DNA of 6,043 bases. Origin: ZC4RG30 sp964456255. Lineage in GTDB: Bacteria > Pseudomonadota > Gammaproteobacteria > Steroidobacterales > Steroidobacteraceae. Every line of letters begins with the position of its first letter. The first letter of the stretch is position 1. Both the position numbers and the translations under genes were made by a program. Positions 1 to 5,873 of the stretch are shown here, one piece after another. Under the pieces are notes generated by a model. The model made no database searches. It was given only the letters and a program-made list of their open reading frames with translations, and was not told where the DNA came from. The stretch is from assembly GCA_964456255.1 (NCBI GenBank), contig CAYWDZ010000186.1, positions 1 to 6,043 on the forward strand. Direction: 5' to 3'.

Positions 1-138
1 CTGCTCGGCATGACGCCGGTCGGCACCTGGTGGTCACCGGCGATCGGACTGGTGGCGATCGTCGCGCTGCGTGAGCTGGCGCGACGCCGCTGGCAGGTCG
101 ATGACCTGCCGCGCGTGGCTACTTCGCCGGCTTCCTGA
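1..138 (+). CDS. 3' end of an unidentified gene, probable membrane protein C-terminus (partial)
   Basis: The first plus-strand frame is open from the window edge to a TGA at 136-138 and gives 45 residues. Third codon positions are overwhelmingly G or C, as in a real gene of this genome, and the other two plus frames hit stops within the stretch. The peptide has a short hydrophobic segment (about residues 10-23, starting TWWSPAIGLVAIVAL). A basic stretch (RELARRRW) follows, then a hydrophilic tail, which looks like a last membrane helix with a cytoplasmic C-terminus. Too little is present to name the family. It converges on the methyltransferase-like gene and overlaps its 3' end by 20 bases, so no terminator hairpin fits between them. 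The reading frame is reasonably secure; the function is unknown. Confidence 0.55.
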   Translation: MLGMTPVGTWWSPAIGLVAIVALRELARRRWQVDDLPRVATSPAS

Positions 139-919
139 ACTTGAGCACCGACTGGTCGGTCTCCCCGCGGATGCCGCCCGAGAACACCATCGCGGTGTGA
201 TCATCGGCCGGGTTGGCGAGCAGCTTGCTGTCGGTGACCAGCTCGAAGCCCGCCGCCTGGACCTCCTGCTTGATCGCCGCCGGATCGATGCGGTGGATCT
301 TGTTCGTGTCTTCGCGGCCCGAGCCGGGGCGCGCGTTGTGATCGACGATGAAGTAGGTGCCACCCGGCTTCAGTGCCTTGAAGACCCGCGCGTTGAACTT
401 GGCGATGTCGATGTTGTTGATCGACAGGTCGTGGTAGTACAGCACGATGACCACCGCGTCCTGGTTCGGCGGGATCTCGGCGGTGTTGTAGTCCTCGTTG
501 TGGTAGGTCGAGTTCGGATGCGAAGCCGCGAATGCCTCGCTCGCGGGGCCGGTGCGCTCCTTCAGATAGGGCAGATCCACCATGTACACCGAGCCCTTGT
601 CTCCCACTACCCCGGACAGCAGTCGGGTGAAGTACTGGCCGAATGAACCGTACTCCACCACATGGTCACCGGGCTTGATGCCGGCGATGGTCAGCAGCTC
701 AGCCGGCTTGCGGTCTGCATCGCGCCGCGTGTCGGCTTCGGGGCGATCGGAAGACTTGACCGCCTTGACGATGTAGTCGGCCGTGCCGGCCGGAATGTTG
801 TAGGGCTTGGGCGGCCCTGCCGGGGCTGCCGGCTGGGCGGCGCTGACCAGCCCCGCGATGGCCAGGCCCATGGTGGCTGCCAATGCGGCAAATGAAATAT
901 GCAGATCTCTCCGGTTCAT
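119..919 (-). CDS. Exported class I SAM-methyltransferase-like protein (COG4798-type)
   Basis: This 266-residue protein has a Sec-type signal peptide: basic MNRRD, a hydrophobic core at about residues 9-25, and a likely cleavage after SAA at 26-28. A Rossmann methyltransferase-like domain follows. The motif I region is at 86-96 (HVVEYGSFGQY), an acidic strand end is at 112-116 (YMVDL), a YYHDL element at 161-165, and the ALKPGGTYFIVDH strand-turn at 182-194. HRID is at 209-212 and AAGFEL at 222-227. The ALKPGG, DH and HRID pattern fits the predicted methyltransferases grouped as COG4798, many of which carry signal peptides. Motif I deviates from the usual G-x-G-x-G (here G-S-F-G), and S-adenosylmethionine is not normally available in the periplasm. 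Substrate and activity are therefore uncertain. The start is backed by a GGGGGA ribosome site 7 bases upstream. The gene lies 47 bases after the pyrK-like gene on the same strand. Confidence 0.85.
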   Translation of the reverse strand: MNRRDLHISFAALAATMGLAIAGLVSAAQPAAPAGPPKPYNIPAGTADYIVKAVKSSDRPEADTRRDADRKPAELLTIAGIKPGDHVVEYGSFGQYFTRLLSGVVGDKGSVYMVDLPYLKERTGPASEAFAASHPNSTYHNEDYNTAEIPPNQDAVVIVLYYHDLSINNIDIAKFNARVFKALKPGGTYFIVDHNARPGSGREDTNKIHRIDPAAIKQEVQAAGFELVTDSKLLANPADDHTAMVFSGGIRGETDQSVLKFRKPAK

Positions 920-926
920 CGTCGAT

Positions 927-932
927 TCCCCC
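927..932 (-). promoter_or_regulatory. Ribosome binding site for the methyltransferase-like gene
   Basis: On the minus strand the sequence reads GGGGGA followed by a 7-base spacer and ATG at 919-917. This is the clearest Shine-Dalgarno-like site among the starts in this window, and it fixes the start that leaves a complete signal peptide. The surrounding 47-base gap (920-966) has no convincing terminator and no clear promoter, so read-through from the upstream cluster is possible. Confidence 0.6.
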
Positions 933-966
933 GAAATGAATGAATGTTGACCCGATGGTCCCAGCT

Positions 967-1863
967 TTATCCGGCAAACACGGTGGCGGCGTCAAATACC
1001 GGCCCGTCCACACAGACCCGCTTCATGGCGGGCCCCGTCGGCGTCTCCACGCGCACGGCACAGCCCGCGCAGCCGCCCACCGCGCAGGCCATGTATTCCT
1101 CCAGCGAAACCTGGCAGGGCAGGCCGAATTCGCGCGCCAGTGCGGCAACGGCCTTGAGCATCGGCGTGGGGCCGCAGGCGAATACCTGCACCTGTGCGCG
1201 CGCCGTGGCATCGAGCTGGTTCAGCCACAGCCGCGCGAGGTCGGTGACGTAGCCATCGAAGCAGCCGGGAAACCCCGAACGCGTCGTGAGTCGGCTGGGG
1301 ACTCCCCAGTCGTCCAGCAGCGGCATGCAGGCGATCACGCCGTCGGGCATGCCAGGCACCAGGATGGTCGAGGGCCGTGCGCGGAACGGAAACGGCAGCT
1401 CGGAGCCGAGGATGGCCAGCGGCCTGAAGCCTTCGGCGCTTCGCTCCCGCAGCGCTTCGGCGAGGAACACCATGGGCGGAATGCCGACACCGCCGCCGAT
1501 CAAGAGCGCGCGCGGATACTTTGCACTGGGCGTGAAGCCCTGGCCGATCGGACCGATCAGGTTCACGCATTCGCCGACACGGCGCGCCGCGAGGTGCTGC
1601 AGGCCCGCACCGTGGATCTTGTACAGCAGCTCGATCCAGCCCGCCGCCCGGTCCACGCGCATGATCGACAGCGGCCGCCGCATCGGGATCGCCGGGTCGA
1701 CCGTCACATGCACGAAGCTGCCGGCAGTGGCGCGCGCGGCGGTCTCCGGTGAAGCCAGCCGCATCACGTATTGCTGGCCGGGGAAGCTCTCCTGCGACAG
1801 GATCTTCGCGTCTTCGACGAAGAGGGTGCCGCGGTGGGCCCGGGATGCGCTGTAGCCCGCCAT
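967..1863 (-). CDS. pyrK: PyrK-like dihydroorotate dehydrogenase electron-transfer subunit (FAD, NAD(P), 2Fe-2S)
   Basis: This 298-residue cytoplasmic protein belongs to the ferredoxin-reductase superfamily, PyrK branch. The N-terminal FAD barrel carries RRPLSI at 62-67 and GPIGQGF at 104-110. The nucleotide-binding domain has a glycine-rich GGGVGIPP at 123-130 and CGPTPML at 230-236. The C-terminus has the PyrK 2Fe-2S site with all four cysteines (C260, C265, C268, C284), framed by VSLEEYMAC and KRVCVDGPVFDA. In known class 1B systems PyrK passes electrons from dihydroorotate, oxidised by PyrD, to NAD. I chose ATG 1863, 2 bases after the pyrB stop; the frame runs further upstream, but only antiparallel to coding logic through pyrB in another frame. 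It is somewhat longer than a typical Gram-positive PyrK (about 255-260 residues). A related oxidoreductase role is possible because no class 1B pyrD is visible here. Confidence 0.85.
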   Translation of the reverse strand: MAGYSASRAHRGTLFVEDAKILSQESFPGQQYVMRLASPETAARATAGSFVHVTVDPAIPMRRPLSIMRVDRAAGWIELLYKIHGAGLQHLAARRVGECVNLIGPIGQGFTPSAKYPRALLIGGGVGIPPMVFLAEALRERSAEGFRPLAILGSELPFPFRARPSTILVPGMPDGVIACMPLLDDWGVPSRLTTRSGFPGCFDGYVTDLARLWLNQLDATARAQVQVFACGPTPMLKAVAALAREFGLPCQVSLEEYMACAVGGCAGCAVRVETPTGPAMKRVCVDGPVFDAATVFAG

Positions 1864-1865
1864 GG

Positions 1866-2828
1866 TCAATTGCCCCGCGCGAGGAGTGGCGCGGCCAGGA
1901 CTTCCAGCGCCGCCATGCGCACCGCCACGCCATTGGCCACCTGCAGGCGGATGACCGACTGCGGGCCATCGGCTACGGCGGACTCGATTTCCACGCCGCG
2001 ATTCATGGGTCCGGGGTGCATCACGATCGCGTCGGGCCTGGCCAGCGCCAGGCGTTTGGTGGTCAGGCCGAACTCCCGAAAGTATTCCTCGCCGGCAGGA
2101 ACGTCGGCATCGGCAAAGCGTTCCTTCTGGATGCGCAGCATCATCACCACGTCGCAGCCGGCGATGCCGCGCGCGATATCGGTCTCGCGCGTGCAGCCGG
2201 CAAACTCGGTGTCGTCGGGCATCAGCGCCTGCGGTGCCACGATGCGCAGGTCCGTGGCGCCGAGAGTGCCGAAGGCCTGGCACGCCGAGCGTGCCACGCG
2301 CGAGTGCCGGATGTCCCCGACGATTGCAATCGACAGGCCATCGCAGCGACCCTTCTTCTGCAGCACGGTCAGTGCATCGAGCAGTCCCTGCGTGGGATGC
2401 GAGACATGCGCCTCGCCGGCAGACAATACGCTCACGTGCGGCGCCACGTTGGCGGCCACCATGGTGGGCACGCCGACTTCCGAATCGCGCAGCACGAACA
2501 CGTCCACGTGCATCGACTCCAGCGTGAAGATGGTGTCGAGCATGGTCTCGCCCTTCACGCGCGAGGACAGCTGCACCTCGAGGTTCACCGTGTTCGCGCC
2601 CAGACGCTTGGCGGCAAGCTCGAAGGACACACGCGTGCGCGTGGAGGGTTCGGTGAACATGTTGGCCACCGTGACGCCGGCGAGCACATCGCTGCGGGGT
2701 GCGCCGCTGCCGGCCCGGCGCACGAAGTGCTGCGCGCGTTCCAGCAGGGTTTCCAGTTCGCCTCGCGTCAATCCTTCCAGCGTGAGCAGGTGCCGAAGGC
2801 TGCCGTCCGGGCGCCGCTGTTGCGTCAT
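1866..2828 (-). CDS. pyrB: Aspartate carbamoyltransferase catalytic subunit
   Basis: PyrB joins carbamoyl phosphate and aspartate to make carbamoyl aspartate, the committed step of pyrimidine synthesis in the cytoplasm. The 320 residues contain the carbamoyl-phosphate loop PSTRTR at 61-66, the SSRVKGET loop at 88-95 (K92 equivalent to the catalytic loop lysine), R114, and HPTQ at 144-147. GDIRHSRVARS at 171-181, the aspartate-binding LRIQKER at 231-237 and HPGPMNRGVEI at 271-281 complete the set. All key residues of the family are present. The short N-terminal extension (GSLRHLLTLEGL) and HSRVARS resemble the Pseudomonas type, whose PyrB works with a DHOase-like PyrC' partner. No pyrC' lies next to it here. 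The start codon overlaps the ruvX stop as ATGA, suggesting coupled translation, and this leaves no room for a pyrR gene or a leader attenuator directly upstream. Confidence 0.96.
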   Translation of the reverse strand: MTQQRRPDGSLRHLLTLEGLTRGELETLLERAQHFVRRAGSGAPRSDVLAGVTVANMFTEPSTRTRVSFELAAKRLGANTVNLEVQLSSRVKGETMLDTIFTLESMHVDVFVLRDSEVGVPTMVAANVAPHVSVLSAGEAHVSHPTQGLLDALTVLQKKGRCDGLSIAIVGDIRHSRVARSACQAFGTLGATDLRIVAPQALMPDDTEFAGCTRETDIARGIAGCDVVMMLRIQKERFADADVPAGEEYFREFGLTTKRLALARPDAIVMHPGPMNRGVEIESAVADGPQSVIRLQVANGVAVRMAALEVLAAPLLARGN

Positions 2829-3262
2829 GAACTCCCTCGTTGTTCCAGCCAGCTGGTCAGCATGATCGCCGCCGCCGCGCTGTCGATGTCCCCCTTGGCG
2901 ACCCGCCGCCGCCGCTCGCCTGCCGCGCGCTGTTCGCGCAGGCGGCTGTGGGCGGCGGTCGAGGAGTAGCGTTCGTCCACACGCGCAACTTCAAGGCCGG
3001 TGCGTTCGGCCAGGGCCTGGGCGAACGCATCGGCGGCTGCGGCGAGACTGCCGGGGGAACCGTCGTCATTATAAGGGGCACCGACCAGCAGCAGGTTGGG
3101 ACCGAAGCGGGAAATCTCCCGGTCGATGGCGGACCAGTCGGGTCCCGTGCCGTGATGCGCGACGGTGGCAATGGGCGCCGCGCCGCGCGTCAGCGAGTCC
3201 CCACCTGCAATGCCAATCCGTTTCAGCCCGAAATCGAAAGCCAGTACCAGCTGCACCTTCAC
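2825..3262 (-). CDS. ruvX: RuvX/YqgF, RNase H-fold Holliday-junction resolvase-like / pre-16S rRNA nuclease
   Basis: This RNase H-fold protein of the YqgF family is linked to 16S rRNA 5' end maturation and proposed as a Holliday junction resolvase. I start it at GTG 3262, giving 145 residues, close to the usual 135-150. A longer ATG version from 3316 would add 18 residues lying entirely inside yqgE and unlike the family N-terminus. Features are LAFDFGLKRIGIA at 7-19 with catalytic-type D10, LLVGAPYNDDGSPG at 58-71, VDERYSSTAA at 95-104 with E97, and DIDSAAAAIMLTSWLE at 125-140 with D127. These match the three acidic positions of the family. The GTG overlaps the yqgE stop as GTGA, and its own stop overlaps pyrB as ATGA. 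Confidence 0.93.
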   Translation of the reverse strand: MKVQLVLAFDFGLKRIGIAGGDSLTRGAAPIATVAHHGTGPDWSAIDREISRFGPNLLLVGAPYNDDGSPGSLAAAADAFAQALAERTGLEVARVDERYSSTAAHSRLREQRAAGERRRRVAKGDIDSAAAAIMLTSWLEQRGSS

Positions 3263-3822
3263 GCGTGACCGGCACGCGGGCTGACGGTGGCCACATCCAC
3301 ACCCAGCGAGCGCCACGCGGCGGACCAGCGATCCTCGTAGGGCAGGTCGAAGAGCATGGCGTCGTTGACCGGCAGGGTCAGCCAGGCGTTTTCCTTCAGT
3401 TCACGTTCGAGCTGACCGCCTTCCCACTGCGCATAGCCCAGCGCAATGAAAGCGTTCTCCGGACCCTCGCCACGCGCCATCGCAGCCAGCACATCGCGGC
3501 TCGTGGTCACCTGGATGCTGTCGGAAATGCGGTGCGTGGATTCCCACGCGCCACCCGGCCGGTGCAGCACGAAACCGCGATCCTGATGTACCGGCCCGCC
3601 GCGCAGCACGATCTGCTCGCCGACCGAGTCGCTGTGGGGCGGCAGCTTCATCTGCGCGAGGACCTCGGCGAGGCGCATCGACAGCGGCTTGTTCAGCACG
3701 ATGCCGAGCGCGCCGCGTTCACCGTGCTCGCAGATCAGCGTGACAGTCTGGGAAAAATGCGGGTCGTCCAGTCCGGGCATGGCGACCAGCAGCTGATTGG
3801 TCAGGGAGCCATCTTTGGGCAT
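3259..3822 (-). CDS. yqgE: YqgE/AlgH family protein (UPF0301)
   Basis: This 187-residue cytoplasmic protein belongs to the UPF0301 family, called AlgH in Pseudomonas; its biochemical role is not settled. The sequence has family-typical blocks throughout. These are SLTNQLLVAMPGLDDPHF at 6-23, TLICEHGERGALGIVLNKPL at 28-47, VLRGGPVHQDRGFVLH at 72-87, ALGYAQWEGGQLERELKENAWL at 127-148 and a PYEDRW near 161-166. The length matches the family. It sits between the tonB-like gene and ruvX, its conserved place in Pseudomonas and many other Proteobacteria. The ATG at 3822 lies 31 bases after the tonB-like stop. No good Shine-Dalgarno is visible at normal spacing, and the nearest G-run is about 25 bases away, so translation may depend on upstream ribosomes. 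Confidence 0.95.
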   Translation of the reverse strand: MPKDGSLTNQLLVAMPGLDDPHFSQTVTLICEHGERGALGIVLNKPLSMRLAEVLAQMKLPPHSDSVGEQIVLRGGPVHQDRGFVLHRPGGAWESTHRISDSIQVTTSRDVLAAMARGEGPENAFIALGYAQWEGGQLERELKENAWLTLPVNDAMLFDLPYEDRWSAAWRSLGVDVATVSPRAGHA

Positions 3823-3853
3823 GTATGCAGTATGGGGCTGACATCCCCCGGTC

Positions 3854-4759
3854 TCAAGGAACCGAAATCAGGGAGCGCCGCGGCTGACCTCCTTCAAACT
3901 GCCATTCGTACGCGAAGCGCAGGCTGCGGTAATCCCGTGCCAGATCCGGCGGGAAGGGGTCGAAAGGGCTGGCCAGCCGCAGTATGTCCAGTGCGGCCGC
4001 ATCAATTTCCGGATGACCGCTGGCGCGGCGGATGCGAGCCGAGCGCAGCCGGCCATCGCGTTCGATCACCACTTCGATTACCGGACTGCCGGTGAGTCCA
4101 CCCTGGCGGGCGGCACTGGGGTAGTTGACGGTGCCGATGCGTTCCACGCGCCGGCGCCATCCATCCAGGTATGGGGCGAACGGTGACTCGCGCGTATCGG
4201 CCGACAGGTAGTACTGGTCGCGGGTATCGCCGCGCAGGCGCAGTTCCTCTTCAGCCGTGAGGGCGGGTTCGGCCTGCAATTCCAGCTGCTCGGCTTCGGA
4301 AAGCTGCAGCAGCTCGGCAGGCAGGGGCAGCATGCGGATGTGGCTGCGCGCTGCGCGAGTGGTGGCCAGCACCTGCAGGGATTGCTCGCCGGTTGCCTGG
4401 CTCTGCTGCGCGGCCGGTGGAACTGGTTGCCCGCGCTCCGACGGCAGCTGTGCCGGCAACAGCTCCTGGGTGTTGCCGGAGCCCAACTGTGTGCGCTGCG
4501 AGAGATAGGTGGCCGTGTCGTTGCGCTGGGCCTCGGGCAGTTCGTCCGGAACCAGCACGACCTCCAGCCCGCGGTTCAGATCGCGACCATCGCTGCCGGG
4601 CGAGGTAAAGGTAATGCCGAGGATCACCAGGCCATGCAGCAGCGCGGCCAGCACCAGCATGGTGGTCAACCGGTCGCGCGAGACCCGAACTTCGCGTCTA
4701 TCTGAGCTGCGCCTTTCCAGGCGTGGCGGTTGTTCCAGCGGCTGGGCCAGGGAGGGCAT
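3854..4759 (-). CDS. tonB: TonB family energy-transducing protein, TonB3-like
   Basis: This 301-residue inner-membrane protein spans to the periplasm. A basic cytoplasmic N-terminus (about 1-31) precedes a single membrane helix at 32-52. H42 in the helix (ALLHGLVIL) corresponds in position to the functional membrane histidine of TonB. The long polar linker (about 55-200) is rich in Gln, Glu and Leu, with only a short proline patch (QPVPPAA at 111-117) rather than long Pro-Lys/Pro-Glu repeats. The TonB C-terminal domain covers about 205-288, with YPSAARQGGLTGSPVIEVVI at 213-232 and HPEIDAAALDILRLASPF at 249-266. TonB proteins couple the proton-driven ExbB-ExbD motor to outer-membrane receptors; no exbB, exbD or receptor gene is in view. 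Placement between gshB and yqgE matches P. aeruginosa tonB3, which is reported to affect twitching and pilus assembly. A pilus-linked role here is inferred from position only. Confidence 0.9.
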   Translation of the reverse strand: MPSLAQPLEQPPRLERRSSDRREVRVSRDRLTTMLVLAALLHGLVILGITFTSPGSDGRDLNRGLEVVLVPDELPEAQRNDTATYLSQRTQLGSGNTQELLPAQLPSERGQPVPPAAQQSQATGEQSLQVLATTRAARSHIRMLPLPAELLQLSEAEQLELQAEPALTAEEELRLRGDTRDQYYLSADTRESPFAPYLDGWRRRVERIGTVNYPSAARQGGLTGSPVIEVVIERDGRLRSARIRRASGHPEIDAAALDILRLASPFDPFPPDLARDYRSLRFAYEWQFEGGQPRRSLISVP

Positions 4760-4765
4760 CGATCT

Positions 4766-5734
4766 TCAGTGACGCCGCGCGGCCAGCCGCCGGTCGATGG
4801 CCTCGACCAGCAGCATACCGATGTCGGTGCCGAAGGCCTTGTCGATCTCGCGGATACCGGTGGGGCTGGTGACGTTGATCTCCGTGACGCAGCCGCCGAT
4901 CACATCCAGCCCCACGAACAGCATGCCGCGCTCCACCAGCTTCGGGCCGATGACGGCCACCAGTTCGCGGTCGCGGGCGTTGAGTTCGCGCGCCACGCCG
5001 GTTGCGCCGGCCGCCAGATTGCCGCGGTTGTCATCGCCCGACGGCATGCGCGCCAGCGCATAGGGGGCTGGCTGGCCATCGATCACCAGCACGCGCGAAT
5101 CGCCGCTGGCGACGATCTCCGGCAGGTACTTCTGCACGATGGCATAGCGCGTGCCGTATTCGGTGAGCGTCTCGAATACCACCTTGAGGTTCTTGTCTTC
5201 CCTGTCGACCACGAAGATCGAGCGGCCACCCATGCCGTGCAGGGGCTTGACCACCACGCGGCCGAACTCGCGGGCGAACCCGGTCATGGCCGCCATGTCG
5301 CGGGTGACCAGGGTTGGTGCGCACACTTCCGGAAACCAGGCCGTATAGACCTTCTCGTTCATGTCGCGCAGGCCGGCCGGCCGGTTCACCACCAGTGCAC
5401 CGGCGAGCTCGGCCCGGTCCAGGATGTAGGTGGTGTAGATGAATTCCATGTCGAAGGGCGGATCCTTGCGCATCAGGATCACGTCGAAATCACCCAGGGG
5501 GGTGTCACGGGCCTCGCCCAGCGTGAACCAGTCCTGCGGATCGGCCCGCACCTCGAGGGGCCGCCCCCGGCCGCGGGCCACACCGTCACGCAGGTAAAGA
5601 TCGGACTGGGTCAGGTACCACAGCTCGTAGCCCCGCTTGCGGGCGGCAAGCAGCATCGCAAGCGTGCTGTCCTTGGCGTACTTGATGTCCTGGATCGGGT
5701 CCATCACCACGGCCAACCGGATGCGCTGCGACAT
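4766..5734 (-). CDS. gshB: Glutathione synthetase
   Basis: GshB is an ATP-grasp enzyme that joins gamma-glutamylcysteine to glycine with ATP hydrolysis, the second step of glutathione synthesis in the cytoplasm. The 322 residues match the usual bacterial length (about 315). The N-terminal domain opens with RLAVVMDPIQDIKYAKDST at 6-24. LRDMNEKVYTAWF is at 122-134. The ATP-grasp loop KPLHGMGGRSIF is at 163-174, and YLPEI at 203-207 lies near the adenine-binding region. The flexible loop RMPSGDDNRGNLAAG is at 229-243, and the metal and substrate motif EINVTSPTGIREID at 285-298. All family motifs are intact. It is the first gene of the leftward cluster, divergent from pilG, and ends 6 bases before the tonB-like start. 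gshA is not in the window. Confidence 0.97.
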   Translation of the reverse strand: MSQRIRLAVVMDPIQDIKYAKDSTLAMLLAARKRGYELWYLTQSDLYLRDGVARGRGRPLEVRADPQDWFTLGEARDTPLGDFDVILMRKDPPFDMEFIYTTYILDRAELAGALVVNRPAGLRDMNEKVYTAWFPEVCAPTLVTRDMAAMTGFAREFGRVVVKPLHGMGGRSIFVVDREDKNLKVVFETLTEYGTRYAIVQKYLPEIVASGDSRVLVIDGQPAPYALARMPSGDDNRGNLAAGATGVARELNARDRELVAVIGPKLVERGMLFVGLDVIGGCVTEINVTSPTGIREIDKAFGTDIGMLLVEAIDRRLAARRH

Positions 5735-5744
5735 TACTTTAAGG

Positions 5745-5749
5745 TTCCT
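5745..5749 (-). promoter_or_regulatory. Probable ribosome binding site for gshB
   Basis: The minus strand reads AGGAA ten bases before the ATG at 5734. The spacing is slightly long but workable, and no closer match exists. It supports the chosen gshB start, which also gives the conserved N-terminal strand directly. Confidence 0.45.
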
Positions 5750-5857
5750 GAAACGTGTGCCAGTTCAAGGCGCGATGTTATCCCACTGTCAGAATCGGTC
5801 TGTTCCCGCGGGAGCCAGTGGCCCGTGGCGAGGGGTGGGCCGATATGTTAAAAGACC

Positions 5858-5862
5858 GAGGA
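5858..5862 (+). promoter_or_regulatory. Possible ribosome binding site for pilG
   Basis: GAGGA lies 11 bases before the ATG at 5874. This spacing is at the long end. A second candidate, GGGAG around 5886-5890, would serve the in-frame GTG at 5901 at about 10 bases. The two sites do not decide the pilG start on their own. Confidence 0.35.
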
Positions 5863-5873
5863 CATTGCACGCC

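Larger units (their letters stand above)
5735..5873. other. Divergent intergenic region between gshB and pilG
   Basis: This 139-base spacer is the longest non-coding stretch in the window and must hold the promoters for both the leftward gshB cluster and rightward pilG, unless pilG is read from elsewhere. It contains a perfect 10-base palindrome TCCCGCGGGA at 5804-5813. A GGCCC/GGGCC inverted repeat (5820-5824 with 5837-5841, 12-base loop) lies further right. AT-rich TATGTTAAAA begins at 5844, and the minus strand has a GATAACAT element complementary to 5778-5785. Either AT-rich piece could be a -10 box, but I find no matching -35 at proper spacing, so no promoter is assigned. Confidence 0.5.

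Noticed and set aside
949..960. GACC-CGAT-GGTC inverted repeat between the pyrK-like and methyltransferase-like genes
   Set aside because: A 4-base stem without a T-run is expected by chance and does not support a terminator. The nearby AATG repeat (936-947) is only three units long.
1864..2283. Upstream in-frame extension of the pyrK-like gene through the pyrB 3' part
   Set aside because: The extra 140 residues are Arg/Ala/Gly-rich and do not match the PyrK N-terminus, while the region is coding for PyrB in another frame. The family-like N-terminus starts at ATG 1863.
1749..2969. Long open plus-strand frame of 406 codons opposite pyrB and ruvX
   Set aside because: It lies antisense to genes with full family motifs, has a composition rich in Arg, His, Ala and Gly typical of GC-rich shadow frames, and shows no recognisable domain.
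3263..3316. Longer ruvX version starting at ATG 3316
   Set aside because: The extra 18 residues lie wholly within yqgE and are Cys/Arg-rich, unlike the family. The GTG at 3262, coupled to the yqgE stop, gives the normal N-terminus.
3834..3848. GC hairpin between the tonB-like gene and yqgE as a terminator
   Set aside because: The stem is only 4 base pairs with a 7-base loop and no T-run follows on the minus strand, so it is unlikely to stop transcription.
5844..5849. TATGTT as a -10 promoter box for pilG
   Set aside because: The hexamer 17 bases upstream (GCCCGT) bears no likeness to a -35 box and there is no extended -10 motif, so the call would be unsupported.
4730..5851. Long open plus-strand frame of 373 codons opposite gshB
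   Set aside because: It is a shadow of gshB on the opposite strand, rich in His, Arg, Ala and Gly, and crosses the gshB start into the intergenic spacer without any domain signal.
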